Origin: Hymenobacter cellulosilyticus | Lineage (GTDB): Bacteria; Bacteroidota; Bacteroidia; Cytophagales; Hymenobacteraceae | Reading direction: 5' to 3' | Assembly (NCBI RefSeq): GCF_022919215.1 | Contig: NZ_CP095046.1 | Location: 868,001-932,000 of the forward strand | DNA length: 64,000 bases | Shown here: positions 17,906-26,434 of the stretch, piece after piece | Numbering within the stretch: the stretch's first letter is position 1 | Layout of the letters: each line of letters starts with the position of its first letter | The notes under the pieces: generated by a model | Databases searched by the model: none | Seen by the model: the letters and a program-made list of their open reading frames with translations, nothing else | Told to the model about the DNA's origin: nothing | Program-made: the position numbers and the translations under genes

Positions 17906-18487
17906 ATGCTTACCGAAAAGAAAGCTTCCGCTCCCTCCGCGGCGTTTCTGACCAGCCTCAACGCAGTGCCGAACGTGCTGTGGTCGGGGCTGAGCCTGGG
18001 GCCGTTGAGCGCCTTTTGCTATCAGCACATGGCCCGGCCCTGGCTGTGGGGGTTGCTGGCCGCAAGCCTGCTGGTGTATGCAGTACCCAAGACCTGGTTT
18101 CGGTACTGGCAGCTTAGCCGCTCCCGAGTTCCTTACCAGCGGCTTGGCGTGCCCGCAGTCAACTACTTCACCCAGCACGGCTACCTCGTTAACTTCCTGA
18201 TTCGGCGCCGGTACCCGCATTACCGCCACGCCGCGGGCCCGGCCGCTTTGCGTAGGCTGGCCAGTGGCAGCTACCACCAGGAGCGTTTTCACGCGAGTAT
18301 GCTGCTCTTCTTTGCCGGAACGAGTGTATATGCAGCTGCGCAAGGGCACCTGGGCTGGGCAGTGGTGCTGCTGCTTAGTAACGTGGGCTATAATCTTTAC
18401 CCCATCTGGCTTCAGCAGTACCTGCGGCTGCGTGTAGCGCAGCATTCCGGAGCTTCCTCTTCGTTCAGATCACAAAAGCCTCGTTAA
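17906..18487 (+). CDS. membrane protein resembling CrtO-type acyltransferases
   Basis: The 193-residue product has four or five hydrophobic segments, and its C-terminal part reads VVLLLSNVGYNLYPIWLQQYLRLR. An Asn-x-YP-x-x-LQ-x-x-x-R motif of this kind occurs in glycosyl-4,4'-diaponeurosporenoate acyltransferase (CrtO) relatives, which acylate carotenoid glycosides. Hymenobacter makes carotenoids, but no carotenoid gene is adjacent, so substrate and role are uncertain. A conserved hypothetical membrane protein is the safe reading. Confidence 0.5.
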   Translation: MLTEKKASAPSAAFLTSLNAVPNVLWSGLSLGPLSAFCYQHMARPWLWGLLAASLLVYAVPKTWFRYWQLSRSRVPYQRLGVPAVNYFTQHGYLVNFLIRRRYPHYRHAAGPAALRRLASGSYHQERFHASMLLFFAGTSVYAAAQGHLGWAVVLLLSNVGYNLYPIWLQQYLRLRVAQHSGASSSFRSQKPR

Positions 18488-18568
18488 AAGATGCGCTGAA
18501 CAGTACTTAATTACAGGTTTTATAGCTTTATTTGTTGTGTAATTAATTCACAATTCAACTCCCACCAC

Positions 18569-19219
18569 ATGCAAAACTTTACCCGCACGCTTACCGTCCT
18601 GCTGGTCCTGCTGTTCAGCGCTACGCTGGCTATGGCCCAGACAACTTACCCCACGATTGGCATCATTGGCTCGGCTACGGCTAAGGGCTGGGATGCTTCC
18701 ACGGCCATGACGGCCGGCACCGGCGCCAACAACCACCAGTGGACCATTACCCTGCCCCTGACCGTGGGTGAGGTGAAGTTCCGTGCCAACGATAACTGGG
18801 ATGTAAACTGGGGTGCTGCTACCTTCCCCAGTGGCGTAGGTGTTGCCAACGGCCCGAACATTCCCGTGGCTACTGCCGGCAACTACTCTGTAACGTTCAA
18901 CGACATCACCGGCGCTTACACGTTCACCCGCAACACGACGGCCAGCACTACCGCCAGCCGGCCCACGCTGAGCCTGGCCCTGGCTCCTAACCCCGCCCGC
19001 GAAACGGTGCGCGTAGCCTACGAGCTGACTTCGGCTTCCTCGGCTACCCTGACCGTGCTGAACATGCTGGGTCAGCCCGTGCAGCAGCTTTCGGCCGTGC
19101 GCCAGGGCGCTGGTCAGCAGGAGCAGCTGGTGTCGCTCCGCAACTTGGCCGCTGGTCTGTACCTGGTACAGGTTCAGGCTGGCAACCAGCTGCAGACGGC
19201 CCGCCTGCTGGTCGACTAA
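18569..19219 (+). CDS. secreted SusE/F-like protein with type IX sorting domain
   Basis: The 216-residue product has a signal peptide ending AMAQ, then a SusE/SusF-type carbohydrate-binding domain (about residues 25-115). Its blocks IGIIGSATAKGWDAST, VGEVKFRANDNWDVNWG and YSVTFNDITGAYTFT are characteristic of outer-membrane starch-binding modules. A Thr/Ser linker leads to a type A C-terminal sorting domain (ALAPNPARETVRVAYEL, LAAGLYLVQVQAG). One starch-binding-like module exported by the type IX system suggests a surface glycan-binding protein. A strong terminator follows. Confidence 0.82.
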   Translation: MQNFTRTLTVLLVLLFSATLAMAQTTYPTIGIIGSATAKGWDASTAMTAGTGANNHQWTITLPLTVGEVKFRANDNWDVNWGAATFPSGVGVANGPNIPVATAGNYSVTFNDITGAYTFTRNTTASTTASRPTLSLALAPNPARETVRVAYELTSASSATLTVLNMLGQPVQQLSAVRQGAGQQEQLVSLRNLAAGLYLVQVQAGNQLQTARLLVD

Positions 19220-19253
19220 GCTTACTGGCCGGGCTTGTTCCTGGCTAGCTTCA

Positions 19254-19292
19254 AACCGAGGCATCCGCAGTGGCGGGTGCCTCGGTTTTTTG
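19254..19292 (+). terminator. intrinsic terminator
   Basis: AACCGAGGCA (19254-19263) pairs perfectly with TGCCTCGGTT (19278-19287), followed by a T run. Confidence 0.85.
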
Positions 19293-19410
19293 TTTTCCGG
19301 CCCTTCGTTTGGTCTCTAGTTTAACTGGCCCGATCGGTATTTTCGGGCCTGAGCTGCCCAGTTGGCACTATTTTTCGTCTGAGCATTCAAACTCACCTTT
19401 ATACTTCATT

Positions 19411-20019
19411 ATGAAATTCACTATTACCCGCTCCTTATTCCTGGGCCTTACGCTGCTACTGACCACGGGCTGCGACAAAGAAGATGACCAGCAAGTCGCG
19501 CCAGAGCCCCTGCCCGAGCCCACCTTTGTGTACAGCCGCTCCATCGTGTACTACGACAACGGCCAGCGCCGGGACACCACTTTTCAGGACAAGAAAGCCT
19601 CAATGGTGTCGGTCCAGAACAGCAAGATTATGCGCGTAGCGGCCGGCCCGCTCACGTCTACGGAGTACGTCGACTTTACCTTCGACCGAACCGCGGTTAA
19701 GTCCGGCATCGTGGGTAGCTATACGCTCAAAACCCAGAAGGAATTTGCCAAAGGCGACGCCGATCTGACCTACGCCTACCGGTTGCCGGAAAATCTGGGC
19801 GGCGGCAGTGTCCTCTTCAACAGCCGCGGGCAGAATATCACCGGTAACTTTATCATCACGGCCTACGATGCCAAGCGGCAGCTGCTGAGCGGTACCTACA
19901 CCGCTACCCTGGCCGGCAACTATGACCCAACGGTAGAGTACAGCAGCTTCCCCAAGCGCCGGTGCGACATTATCATCAACGGCAGCTTCACCAACGTTCC
20001 GCTGAAGACGGAAGAATAA
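19411..20019 (+). CDS. lipoprotein, paralogue of the one at 15787
   Basis: From ATG 19411 the 202-residue product opens MKFTITRSLFLGLTLLLTTG followed by the lipobox Cys, and a charged DKEDDQQ linker that fits export to the outer membrane. The body is beta-rich (VDFTFDRTAVKSGIVGSYTL, FIITAYDAKRQLLSGTYTA) and ends IIINGSFTNVPLKTEE, like the 15787 protein. The earlier in-frame ATG at 19270 would hide the signal peptide and is rejected. Role unknown. Confidence 0.65.
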   Translation: MKFTITRSLFLGLTLLLTTGCDKEDDQQVAPEPLPEPTFVYSRSIVYYDNGQRRDTTFQDKKASMVSVQNSKIMRVAAGPLTSTEYVDFTFDRTAVKSGIVGSYTLKTQKEFAKGDADLTYAYRLPENLGGGSVLFNSRGQNITGNFIITAYDAKRQLLSGTYTATLAGNYDPTVEYSSFPKRRCDIIINGSFTNVPLKTEE

Positions 20020-20250
20020 CCTGGCCGACAAGCTGTTCTTTTAGTTACCGCCGTTCCCGCGGCCCGCGTCTTTCCGGATGCGGGCCGCTGTCGTTTCAGA
20101 ACCCGTAGCTGGCTGGTAGGACTAGTAGCCGTTACCCGATTTTTCGCTTTTACAGGCTAAAAAAGCTGCTTTTCGGGTGAAACCGCACTTTTTTTGCCTG
20201 CGTATTAAGGCCGCTTGTATTCGTTTGTTTCACCTCAAACCTGTACGACC

Positions 20251-20880
20251 ATGGCCATTCAAAAGTATCAGGATTCGTTTTCGGATCTGGCTTCGTCGAG
20301 CTTCAGCACGATGCTCGACCGGTTCTTCAACGATTCACTGGCGGCGCGGGGGCGCGTGAATAGCTTCTCTCCCCACGTAGATGCCTACGAAACTGAGCAG
20401 AGCTACGAAATAGAGGCGGCTCTGCCCGGTCTGAAGCGGGAAGACATTAAGGTGGACTTTCACCAGGGCCGGCTGACCATTGCCGGGGAACGGCACTTCC
20501 GCCAGGAACAGCAGCAGCGCCGCTACCACGTGGTAGAAAGTTCCTTCGGCTCGTTTAACCGTTCCTTCCAGCTCCCCGATACCGTCGACGCCAGCCGGAT
20601 TCAGGCCTCGTTCGAGGACGGCGTGCTGCGCGTCAGCGTGCCCAAGGACGAGCAGAAAACCCGGCGGCACCAGATTGAGGTGCGCGGCAGCCAGTCGGCA
20701 GCAACGATGAGCGGCACTGGCAATGGCAGTAACGGCACCGGCCGTATGTCGGAGCGCGTAGGCCAGCAAGCCACCGACGTGCCCGTGCAAAACGGCTCCG
20801 ACACAAACCAGAACCAGCCCAACAGCCCGGCGGCTATGTCCGAGCTGGCCGGTACCAGCAGTAATGGTACGGGCTCTTGA
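20251..20880 (+). CDS. Hsp20-family small heat-shock protein
   Basis: The 209-residue protein has an alpha-crystallin domain (about residues 45-150): HVDAYETEQSYEIEAALPGL, KREDIKVDFHQGRLTIAGER, then FNRSFQLPDTVDASRIQASF and GVLRVSVPKDE. Small heat-shock proteins hold unfolded proteins in the cytoplasm. The C-terminal 60 residues are an unusual low-complexity tail rich in Ser, Gly, Asn and Thr, longer than in typical members. The ATG at 20251 starts the family-type N-terminus. A terminator lies 25 bases after the stop. Confidence 0.92.
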   Translation: MAIQKYQDSFSDLASSSFSTMLDRFFNDSLAARGRVNSFSPHVDAYETEQSYEIEAALPGLKREDIKVDFHQGRLTIAGERHFRQEQQQRRYHVVESSFGSFNRSFQLPDTVDASRIQASFEDGVLRVSVPKDEQKTRRHQIEVRGSQSAATMSGTGNGSNGTGRMSERVGQQATDVPVQNGSDTNQNQPNSPAAMSELAGTSSNGTGS

Positions 20881-20904
20881 TACTGGCAGCCCGAACTATC
20901 AGGT

Positions 20905-20935
20905 AAAGGCCTTCCCCGTAAGGGAAGGCCTTTTT
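20905..20935 (+). terminator. intrinsic terminator of hsp20 gene
   Basis: AAAGGCCTTCCC pairs with GGGAAGGCCTTT around CGTAA, followed by Ts. Confidence 0.85.
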
Positions 20936-21072
20936 CGTGCCGATTTGCCAATGCTTGCAGAACCCGCTCCCCTCCCACCAGCTTCGGCAGCCAGAAAGCC
21001 GACTGACCAGCACGCTCGGGCTTCTTTGATCAATCAATAGCAGGAATAATACAAATTAGCCTCGTTTACGGC

Positions 21073-21474
21073 TTATAGTACTTCGTAGCACGGATAACGA
21101 CGCTGCCGGAAGATTTTACCGTCCTTGAATTCGAAAATCAGGCACAGCTGGGACGAAATACGCTGACCGCGGGTAAGGCCCATCACGTCGCTTATCACCG
21201 TGGCCTGCCACAGGCCTTCTACTATCACTGTGCCGTCGGGGCAGGCTTGAGTACGCTGCACATCAAACTTGGGAGAATACAGCAGCTCCCGCCCGATGCG
21301 GAGGTTGTCGATAATCTCGCTAAATGAGCGGCGCTGCAGGGTTTTATACACCGCATTGGGGTATTCGGTCTGCTCTACGTCCGGATGCAGGATGTCGGTA
21401 TACGCAGCCGGATCGGTCGTAAACGAGTCGACGAGGTCAAAATAAGCGGTAACAAGAGCAAGGTGTGGATTCAT
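21073..21474 (-). CDS. NTF2/SnoaL-like protein, paralogue of the one at 28715
   Basis: The 133-residue cytosolic protein has the alpha-plus-beta cone pattern of NTF2/SnoaL-like proteins: an N-terminal helix, DPAAYTDILHPDVEQTEYPN, a TLQRRSFSEI segment and a strand-rich C-terminus ending IFEFKDGKIFRQRRYPCYEV. The protein encoded at 28715-29116 shares most of these blocks, so the two are clear paralogues. Such proteins are often steroid-isomerase-like or polyketide-cyclase-like, but no substrate can be named. The ATG at 21474 gives the start equivalent to that of the paralogue. Confidence 0.7.
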   Translation of the reverse strand: MNPHLALVTAYFDLVDSFTTDPAAYTDILHPDVEQTEYPNAVYKTLQRRSFSEIIDNLRIGRELLYSPKFDVQRTQACPDGTVIVEGLWQATVISDVMGLTRGQRISSQLCLIFEFKDGKIFRQRRYPCYEVL

Positions 21475-21755
21475 CGGGCTGGGCGAGTAACAAGTAACCG
21501 CGCAAGATAAAGACTGCCCCCGACAGTAAAGCCACACGGGCACTCCAAACTTGCCAGCGGCGAAGAGTCTGGTAAGCTGGCGCCGCTGGGTTCTGGCCCT
21601 GCGCCGGATTTTCCGGGCTATCTGATTTTGATAAGCCTTTCTTTTCTCCTATTTTGCTCTGAAATACCTCGCCCCTGCGCTCCGCGCATTTTTCACACCT
21701 ATTCTGCAATTAGTTTTCTCAAATCCCATGATTATCTCTACCCACCTACTTACCC

Positions 21756-22747
21756 ATGAAAAAGCTTCTACTCGTTTGGTTGCTCCTCTTTTCCTGCTGC
21801 GTTGCCTTTGCTCAAACTAAACAGATCATAGTTGCCCAGGACGGCAGCGGAACCTACCAAACCGTGCAGGCCGCCCTGGACGCTGTGCCGAAAGGCAACG
21901 ACATTCCGATTACCATCTTTATTAAGAAAGGCACTTACAAGGAAAAGCTCAACCTGGCCAAAAAGCAGAACTTCGTAACGCTGCTGGGGAAGACCTCAAC
22001 GAGACGGTGCTCGTGTACGATGATTATAACGGCCGCGTGGCCGAAAGCGGCGAAAAGCTGGGCACCTCCGAAGCCGCCAGCTTCCGCGTGTTTGGCAACA
22101 ACTTCAGCGCCGAAAACATCACCTTTCAGAACTCGGCCGGGCTGGCGGGTCAGGCCCCGGCCATGTGGGTGTACGGCGACAAGGCCCGCTTCGTGAACTG
22201 CCGCTTCCTGGGCTTCCGCGACACGCTCTATACCTATGGCTACGGCAGCCGTCAATTCTACAAGAACTGCTACATCGAGGGCACTACCGACTTTATCCTG
22301 GGGGCGGCCACGGCGTGGTTTGAGGACTGCACGCTGTACTGCAAGCCCAAAGGCACGTGCATCACGGCCGCTTCCACCCCGGACAGCATCGGCTTCGGCT
22401 ACGTATTTCAGCGCTGCAAAGTGGTGGGCGACGCACCCGAGGACTCGTATTTCCTGGGCCGCCCCTGGAAGCCGGCCGCCAAAACCGTGTTTCTGAACTG
22501 CGAGCTGAGCAGCATTATTAAGGCCAAAGGCTGGGACCACTGGGGCAAAGAAGACAACAAGCAGGAAGCTTTTTTCGCCGAATACAAGTCGAAAGGCCCC
22601 GGCGCCAGCCCCAAAGCCCGCACCACCTGGTCGCGGCAGCTCAACGCCGACCAGGCGGCTTTCTACAACTACGAAACCGCGCTACGCGGCTGGAACCCAT
22701 TGGCAGAAGAAGCCATGGCTCCTTCCCTGAGCACCACCAAGCCCTAA
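21756..22747 (+). CDS. secreted pectinesterase (carbohydrate esterase family 8); frame break near 21988
   Basis: Pectinesterases remove methyl groups from plant pectin. The corrected 330-residue product has a signal peptide (MKKLLLVWLLLFSCCVAFAQ), a VAQDGSGTYQTVQAALDAVP start, the catalytic Asp block GTTDFILGAATAWFEDC, and YFLGRPWKPAAKTVFLNCEL with the conserved Arg-Trp. The frame closes after NFVTLLGK; one extra G in 21986-21989 restores LLGEDLNETVLVYDDYNGRV. The conserved acid-base region QNSAGLAGQAPAMW is present. Export suggests plant-derived substrates. No other pectin genes are near. Confidence 0.88.
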
Positions 22748-22775
22748 CAGCGGGTGTTGGCAGCCGTTGGGCGGC

Positions 22776-23203
22776 TTACCCGGGCTGCCCCTGTTGCTGC
22801 AGCAGCCACGCTTCGGCCTGAGCTGGTTTTTCGAATGAGCGGTATACCAGCGGCAACCCCTGAATATGGGTCGTGATGTAGGCCGTGGCCAGGCGCACCA
22901 TCACATCAGCCGATACAATAATGGCCCGTGCCGGTAGCCGCCCACCACGGCATGGGGCAGCCATTCCTCGGCCACCCAGCGCTGCTCTACTTCGGAAAAA
23001 GGCAGCATTCCTACCTGGTCAATCAAAATCCGGCTCCAGCCCCGGCGCTTTAAAGCCGAGGCCATGTGCGTGAACAAAGCCTTGGTGTCCTGAAGCTGCC
23101 GGGGTCCCGAAGACCAGTTGACTCGCAGAAAACCCGCCGGATCTTCCAGCAGCTGGCCGGCGGCATTTTGAAAATAAATAGCGGAGGCAAGCTTTGCACT
23201 CAT
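22776..23203 (-). CDS. hypothetical SpoIIAA/STAS-like protein; frame break near 22926
   Basis: From ATG 23203 the corrected product is 142 residues. A small beta-alpha domain with SSGPRQLQDTKALFTHMASAL and WSRILIDQVGMLPFSEVEQR, then ATAYITTHIQGLPLVYRSFE, resembles the SpoIIAA-like/STAS proteins found as orphans in this phylum. Frame one stops at 22901; adding one C to the run 22925-22927 (G on the coding strand) gives GYRHGAIIVSADVMVRLATA and the stop at 22776. Function unknown. Confidence 0.55.
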
Positions 23204-23428
23204 AAACGACGGCGCCGGATTACTGAGCCGGCGGCCCAATTCTTCTGCTCAACCTGCAACGGGGCTAGTTGTTCAACCTTTTGCTGCTGCCAAGCGGCCG
23301 GATTAAGCGCGTGACTAAAAATCTTTTTGGCGCTTTTGCTGGTTTCGTCCGGGAGGCAGACCGCTAAGCCAAAGGTGGCGGCCCTGCCTATATTTGCTTT
23401 CCTACCCCGGGAAATCGTATAGCCTGTT

Positions 23429-23998
23429 ATGATTCCGCTCATCACCCACACGCCCCGCCTCACGCTTATTGCCGCCAGCCGGGCCCTGCTCACCGCCGAG
23501 CTGCACAAACCCCAATACTTTCCGGTTCTGCTCGGGGCAGCTCTGCCCTCTGATTGGCCCCCGGGTGAGTACGACCTGGACGCTATGCGCTACTTTTTGG
23601 AGCAGCTCACGGCTGGTGGCCGCACGGCAGCGGGCTGGTACGGCTGGTATGCCCTGCGCAAAGCCACCGACGCCCACCCCACCACCCTTATTGGCGCGGG
23701 CGGCTTTCTGGGCCCTCCCGACGCGGCGGGCACTGCCGAAATTGGCTACTCCGTAGCGGCCGACTGGCGCGGACAGGGCCTGGCAACCGAGTTGGTAGCC
23801 GGCCTGGTGCAGCAGGCCAGTCACACGGGCATGGTCCGGCAGCTTCTGGCTCACACCCAGCCCGACAACCTGGCTTCGCAGCTTGTGCTGCAGCGCAATG
23901 GATTTGAAGCGGCCAGCATGGGTCCCGACGGCCGCCTACGCTTTGTCCGGTCCGTAGAGCCGAGTGAGCCGCCGGCGTCCCGGTCGGTGATGCGGTAA
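23429..23998 (+). CDS. GNAT-family acetyltransferase (RimJ/RimL type)
   Basis: The 189-residue protein has the GNAT fold: an N-terminal TPRLTLIAASRALL strand-helix, the central EIGYSVAADWRGQGLATELV that holds the acetyl-CoA pyrophosphate loop (RGQGLA), and LLAHTQPDNLASQLVLQRNG for the last helix. Its layout is that of RimJ/RimL-like N-acetyltransferases. A TATATTTG -7 box lies at 23389-23396. Substrate unknown. A second GNAT gene lies at 24411, separated by one small gene. Confidence 0.83.
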   Translation: MIPLITHTPRLTLIAASRALLTAELHKPQYFPVLLGAALPSDWPPGEYDLDAMRYFLEQLTAGGRTAAGWYGWYALRKATDAHPTTLIGAGGFLGPPDAAGTAEIGYSVAADWRGQGLATELVAGLVQQASHTGMVRQLLAHTQPDNLASQLVLQRNGFEAASMGPDGRLRFVRSVEPSEPPASRSVMR

Positions 23999-24115
23999 CT
24001 GAGCCGGGTGCCGGCTTTATGGCTTCTCCGCCTGGGGCTGCTCAGGTTGCCCGGCCTGCTTATGTTGGTGTTCCGCCCCGGCCGGGGCTTTCTTCCTTTC
24101 GATTCAGCAACGAAC

Positions 24116-24406
24116 ATGCACGAGCAAATTCTTCAGTTGGTAAGTCAGGCGCACGCCCTGACCGAACAAGGCGCCGTGGCCGAGCCCGACCACTGGCAGC
24201 GCAAGCGGCTGGTACTAGCCGATTTGTCGCTGCATCTGGTCCAAACGGCCCTACGTAGCGGTCCGCTGAACGTGCAGGACTTGCAGCGGCAGCTGTTTTC
24301 GGTCCTGACGCTGGCCGATGGATTCCTGGATGAGGTAGACCTCAAGCCCACGGCCGAAGCCCTGTTCACCGCCAGCCAGTCGGCCCACCCGGCTGCTCAA
24401 AAGTAG
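24116..24406 (+). CDS. small helical hypothetical protein
   Basis: ATG 24116 gives a 96-residue protein with heptad-like Leu spacing (QILQLVSQAHALTEQGAV, LADLSLHLVQTAL, LQRQLFSVLTLADGFLDEVD) and no signal. It ends 4 bases before the GTG of the next acetyltransferase, so the pair is likely cotranscribed. Function unknown. The longer frame from 24008 is not supported. Confidence 0.55.
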   Translation: MHEQILQLVSQAHALTEQGAVAEPDHWQRKRLVLADLSLHLVQTALRSGPLNVQDLQRQLFSVLTLADGFLDEVDLKPTAEALFTASQSAHPAAQK

Positions 24407-24410
24407 CGCC

Positions 24411-24968
24411 GTGCTGCAGTTTCAGTTTACGCCTTTTCCCGAGCTGCGCACTCCCCGGCTACTGTTGCGGCAGCTGACGGCTGACGATGCCGAAGCCATG
24501 CGGTTTTTCCGCTCCGACGAGGAGTTTCTGCGTTACGTTCCCCGCGAAAAAGAGCCGACCCTGTTTCAGGCTCAGCAACATCTGCGGCTGCTGGCCGATT
24601 TGGAAGCCGCCAACCAAGGCATTACCTGGGCCCTGAGCCCGCCCGAGCAGCCGCAAGTCTTGATGGGCACCATCTGCCTCTGGCACTTGCAGGCCGACCA
24701 TCACCGGGCAGAGGTTGGCTACGGACTGCATCCCGACTTTGCCCGGCAGGGCCTGATGGCTAAGGCATTGCAGGCCGTAATCGACTACGGCTTCGACCAC
24801 CTGCGGCTCCATAGCCTGGAAGCTCAGGTGGACCCCGATAATGTGGCCTCCATCCGGCTGCTGCGCAAGCACGGCTTCGTGCAGGAAGCTCACTATCGGG
24901 AAAACTACTACTTCCAGGGTCGCTACCTGGACACGGTCGTTTACTCCCTGCTGACAACCCACCGGTAG
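24411..24968 (+). CDS. GNAT-family acetyltransferase (RimJ/RimL type)
   Basis: Starts at GTG 24411. The 185-residue protein opens FPELRTPRLLLRQLTADDAE, has the acetyl-CoA loop in HPDFARQGLMAKALQAVIDY and ends with LRKHGFVQEAHYRENYYFQG. This is the layout of ribosomal-protein-alanine acetyltransferase relatives. It is close to the upstream small gene and probably in the same transcript. Target unknown. Confidence 0.83.
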   Translation: MLQFQFTPFPELRTPRLLLRQLTADDAEAMRFFRSDEEFLRYVPREKEPTLFQAQQHLRLLADLEAANQGITWALSPPEQPQVLMGTICLWHLQADHHRAEVGYGLHPDFARQGLMAKALQAVIDYGFDHLRLHSLEAQVDPDNVASIRLLRKHGFVQEAHYRENYYFQGRYLDTVVYSLLTTHR

Positions 24969-25100
24969 CACGCCCCGCAGGAGTCGTTTCAGCTTTAAAT
25001 GACCCCGACGAACCGAAGGGAAAATACCGTAGCCACTTGGCTAATCAGTGCGTAAAAGTGAGGCAAACCAGATCTAACTGCTAACCTTACTGCCTGCGCC

Positions 25101-26361
25101 ATGTACCGATTTCTCTTTCTATTCTGGGCCCTGGTGGTCGTGGCTGGGAGTCAGCCGGCCTGGGCGGCGGCCCCCGCTGATGATATACCGGCCCGCCCCA
25201 CCCCTTTCCGCTTCGTAACAGATCAGGCGCAGCTGCTGAGCCCGGCCGATGCCAAAACGCTGGAAGGCGGCCTGCGCCGCTACGCCGATAAAACCGGTAC
25301 TCAGATAGTTGTCGTCACGGTACCTTCGCTCGGGGGCCGCAGCGTTGCCGACTACGGTCGGGCGCTGGGGCAGGCCTGGGGCATCGGCCAGCGCGACAAA
25401 GACAACGGCCTCGTTATCCTGCTTGGCGCCCAGGAGCATCAGGTAACCATTCAGGCCGGCTCCGGACTGCGCACGGCCATTACGCCCGAGGTTACTGCCC
25501 GGGTAATCAGCCAGGATATGACGCCCCGCTTTAAGCAAGGCAACTATTTCGCCGGACTGCGCGCGGGCCTAAACACGCTGATGCTAGCGGCTAACCCGGA
25601 ATCCAACCCCAGAAAAACCAGCCGGCTGCTTCTGCTGCCACGGCCACCACTCCCGGCGGCACCGGCTTAGCCAGTCCCGACGTAGCTACTTCCCCACCGG
25701 CTACGGCCGCAGAGCCCATCAGTTCGGTTCCGGTGTCGGCGCCAGAGCCCGAGTCTTCTGAATTTGGACTAGGTACGCTGCTGCTCGGAGCCTTGGTGCT
25801 GGGCGGCGGTATCTGGCTGGTAACCCGGCTGTTTCGACGGTCTTCAACTCCCGCGGCGCCAGCTACCGGCAGCGCAGCTCCCGATTTTCTGCCCAACCGT
25901 CCTAATTCCGGTGGCTACAACCAGCCGGGCCCCGGCTACAACCAAGGCTATAACCGACAGCCAGCCCCGGATTTTCTTCCTAACCGGGGCGGTGGCTCCG
26001 GCAGTGCCGTGGGAGGCATGCTAATGACCGGGGCAGCGGCAGCGGCCGGCGCTTATCTGGGCAACCGTATGGCCTCCGCCCACGACACACCCCACCCCGA
26101 TCAGCTCAATCCGGATGCGCCGGCACCGCACCTGGGCTACGGCGCGGCCGGCCCGGCTACCAGCGGCGGCTTCCCGGCCCTCGACGGCACTGGCGGCACC
26201 ACTGACAATCCAGCTCCAGACTACTTCTCCGAGAATACCTCCGCCGATTCCGGCCCCGATTATTTCTCCTCCGACGAAAGCTCGTCGTATGATGACCCCT
26301 CCTCCGGGGATTCGGGCGGGGCGGCTTCGATGACACCAACGATAATAGCGGTTCCTGGTAA
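25101..26361 (+). CDS. TPM-domain (YgcG-like) exported protein with low-complexity tail; two frame breaks
   Basis: The corrected product is 420 residues. A signal peptide (ends AWAAAP) precedes a TPM domain (about residues 35-150) with FVTDQAQLLSPADAKTLEGG, GTQIVVVTVPSL and DKDNGLVILLGAQEHQVTIQ. Then come a Pro/Ala/Thr linker, one membrane helix (FGLGTLLLGALVLGGGIWLV), and a Gly/Asn/Tyr/Pro-rich tail with repeated PAPDFLPNR. Frame breaks occur at 25607-25610 (cured by a C, giving NPQKNQPAASAATA) and at 26318-26321 (cured by a G, giving GGGGFDDTNDNSGSW and the stop at 26361). TPM proteins are membrane-linked and of uncertain role. Confidence 0.75.
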
Positions 26362-26379
26362 TTCAGCCCGTCGGGTATA

Positions 26380-26421
26380 AAACAACGTGGCCGCTCCATT
26401 ACAGGGCGGCCACGTTGTTTT
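26380..26421. terminator. bidirectional terminator
   Basis: AAACAACGTGGCCG pairs with CGGCCACGTTGTTT around a 13-base loop; A and T runs flank it. It lies between the convergent TPM and MFS genes. Confidence 0.8.
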
Positions 26422-26434
26422 GCTACGTTACGGA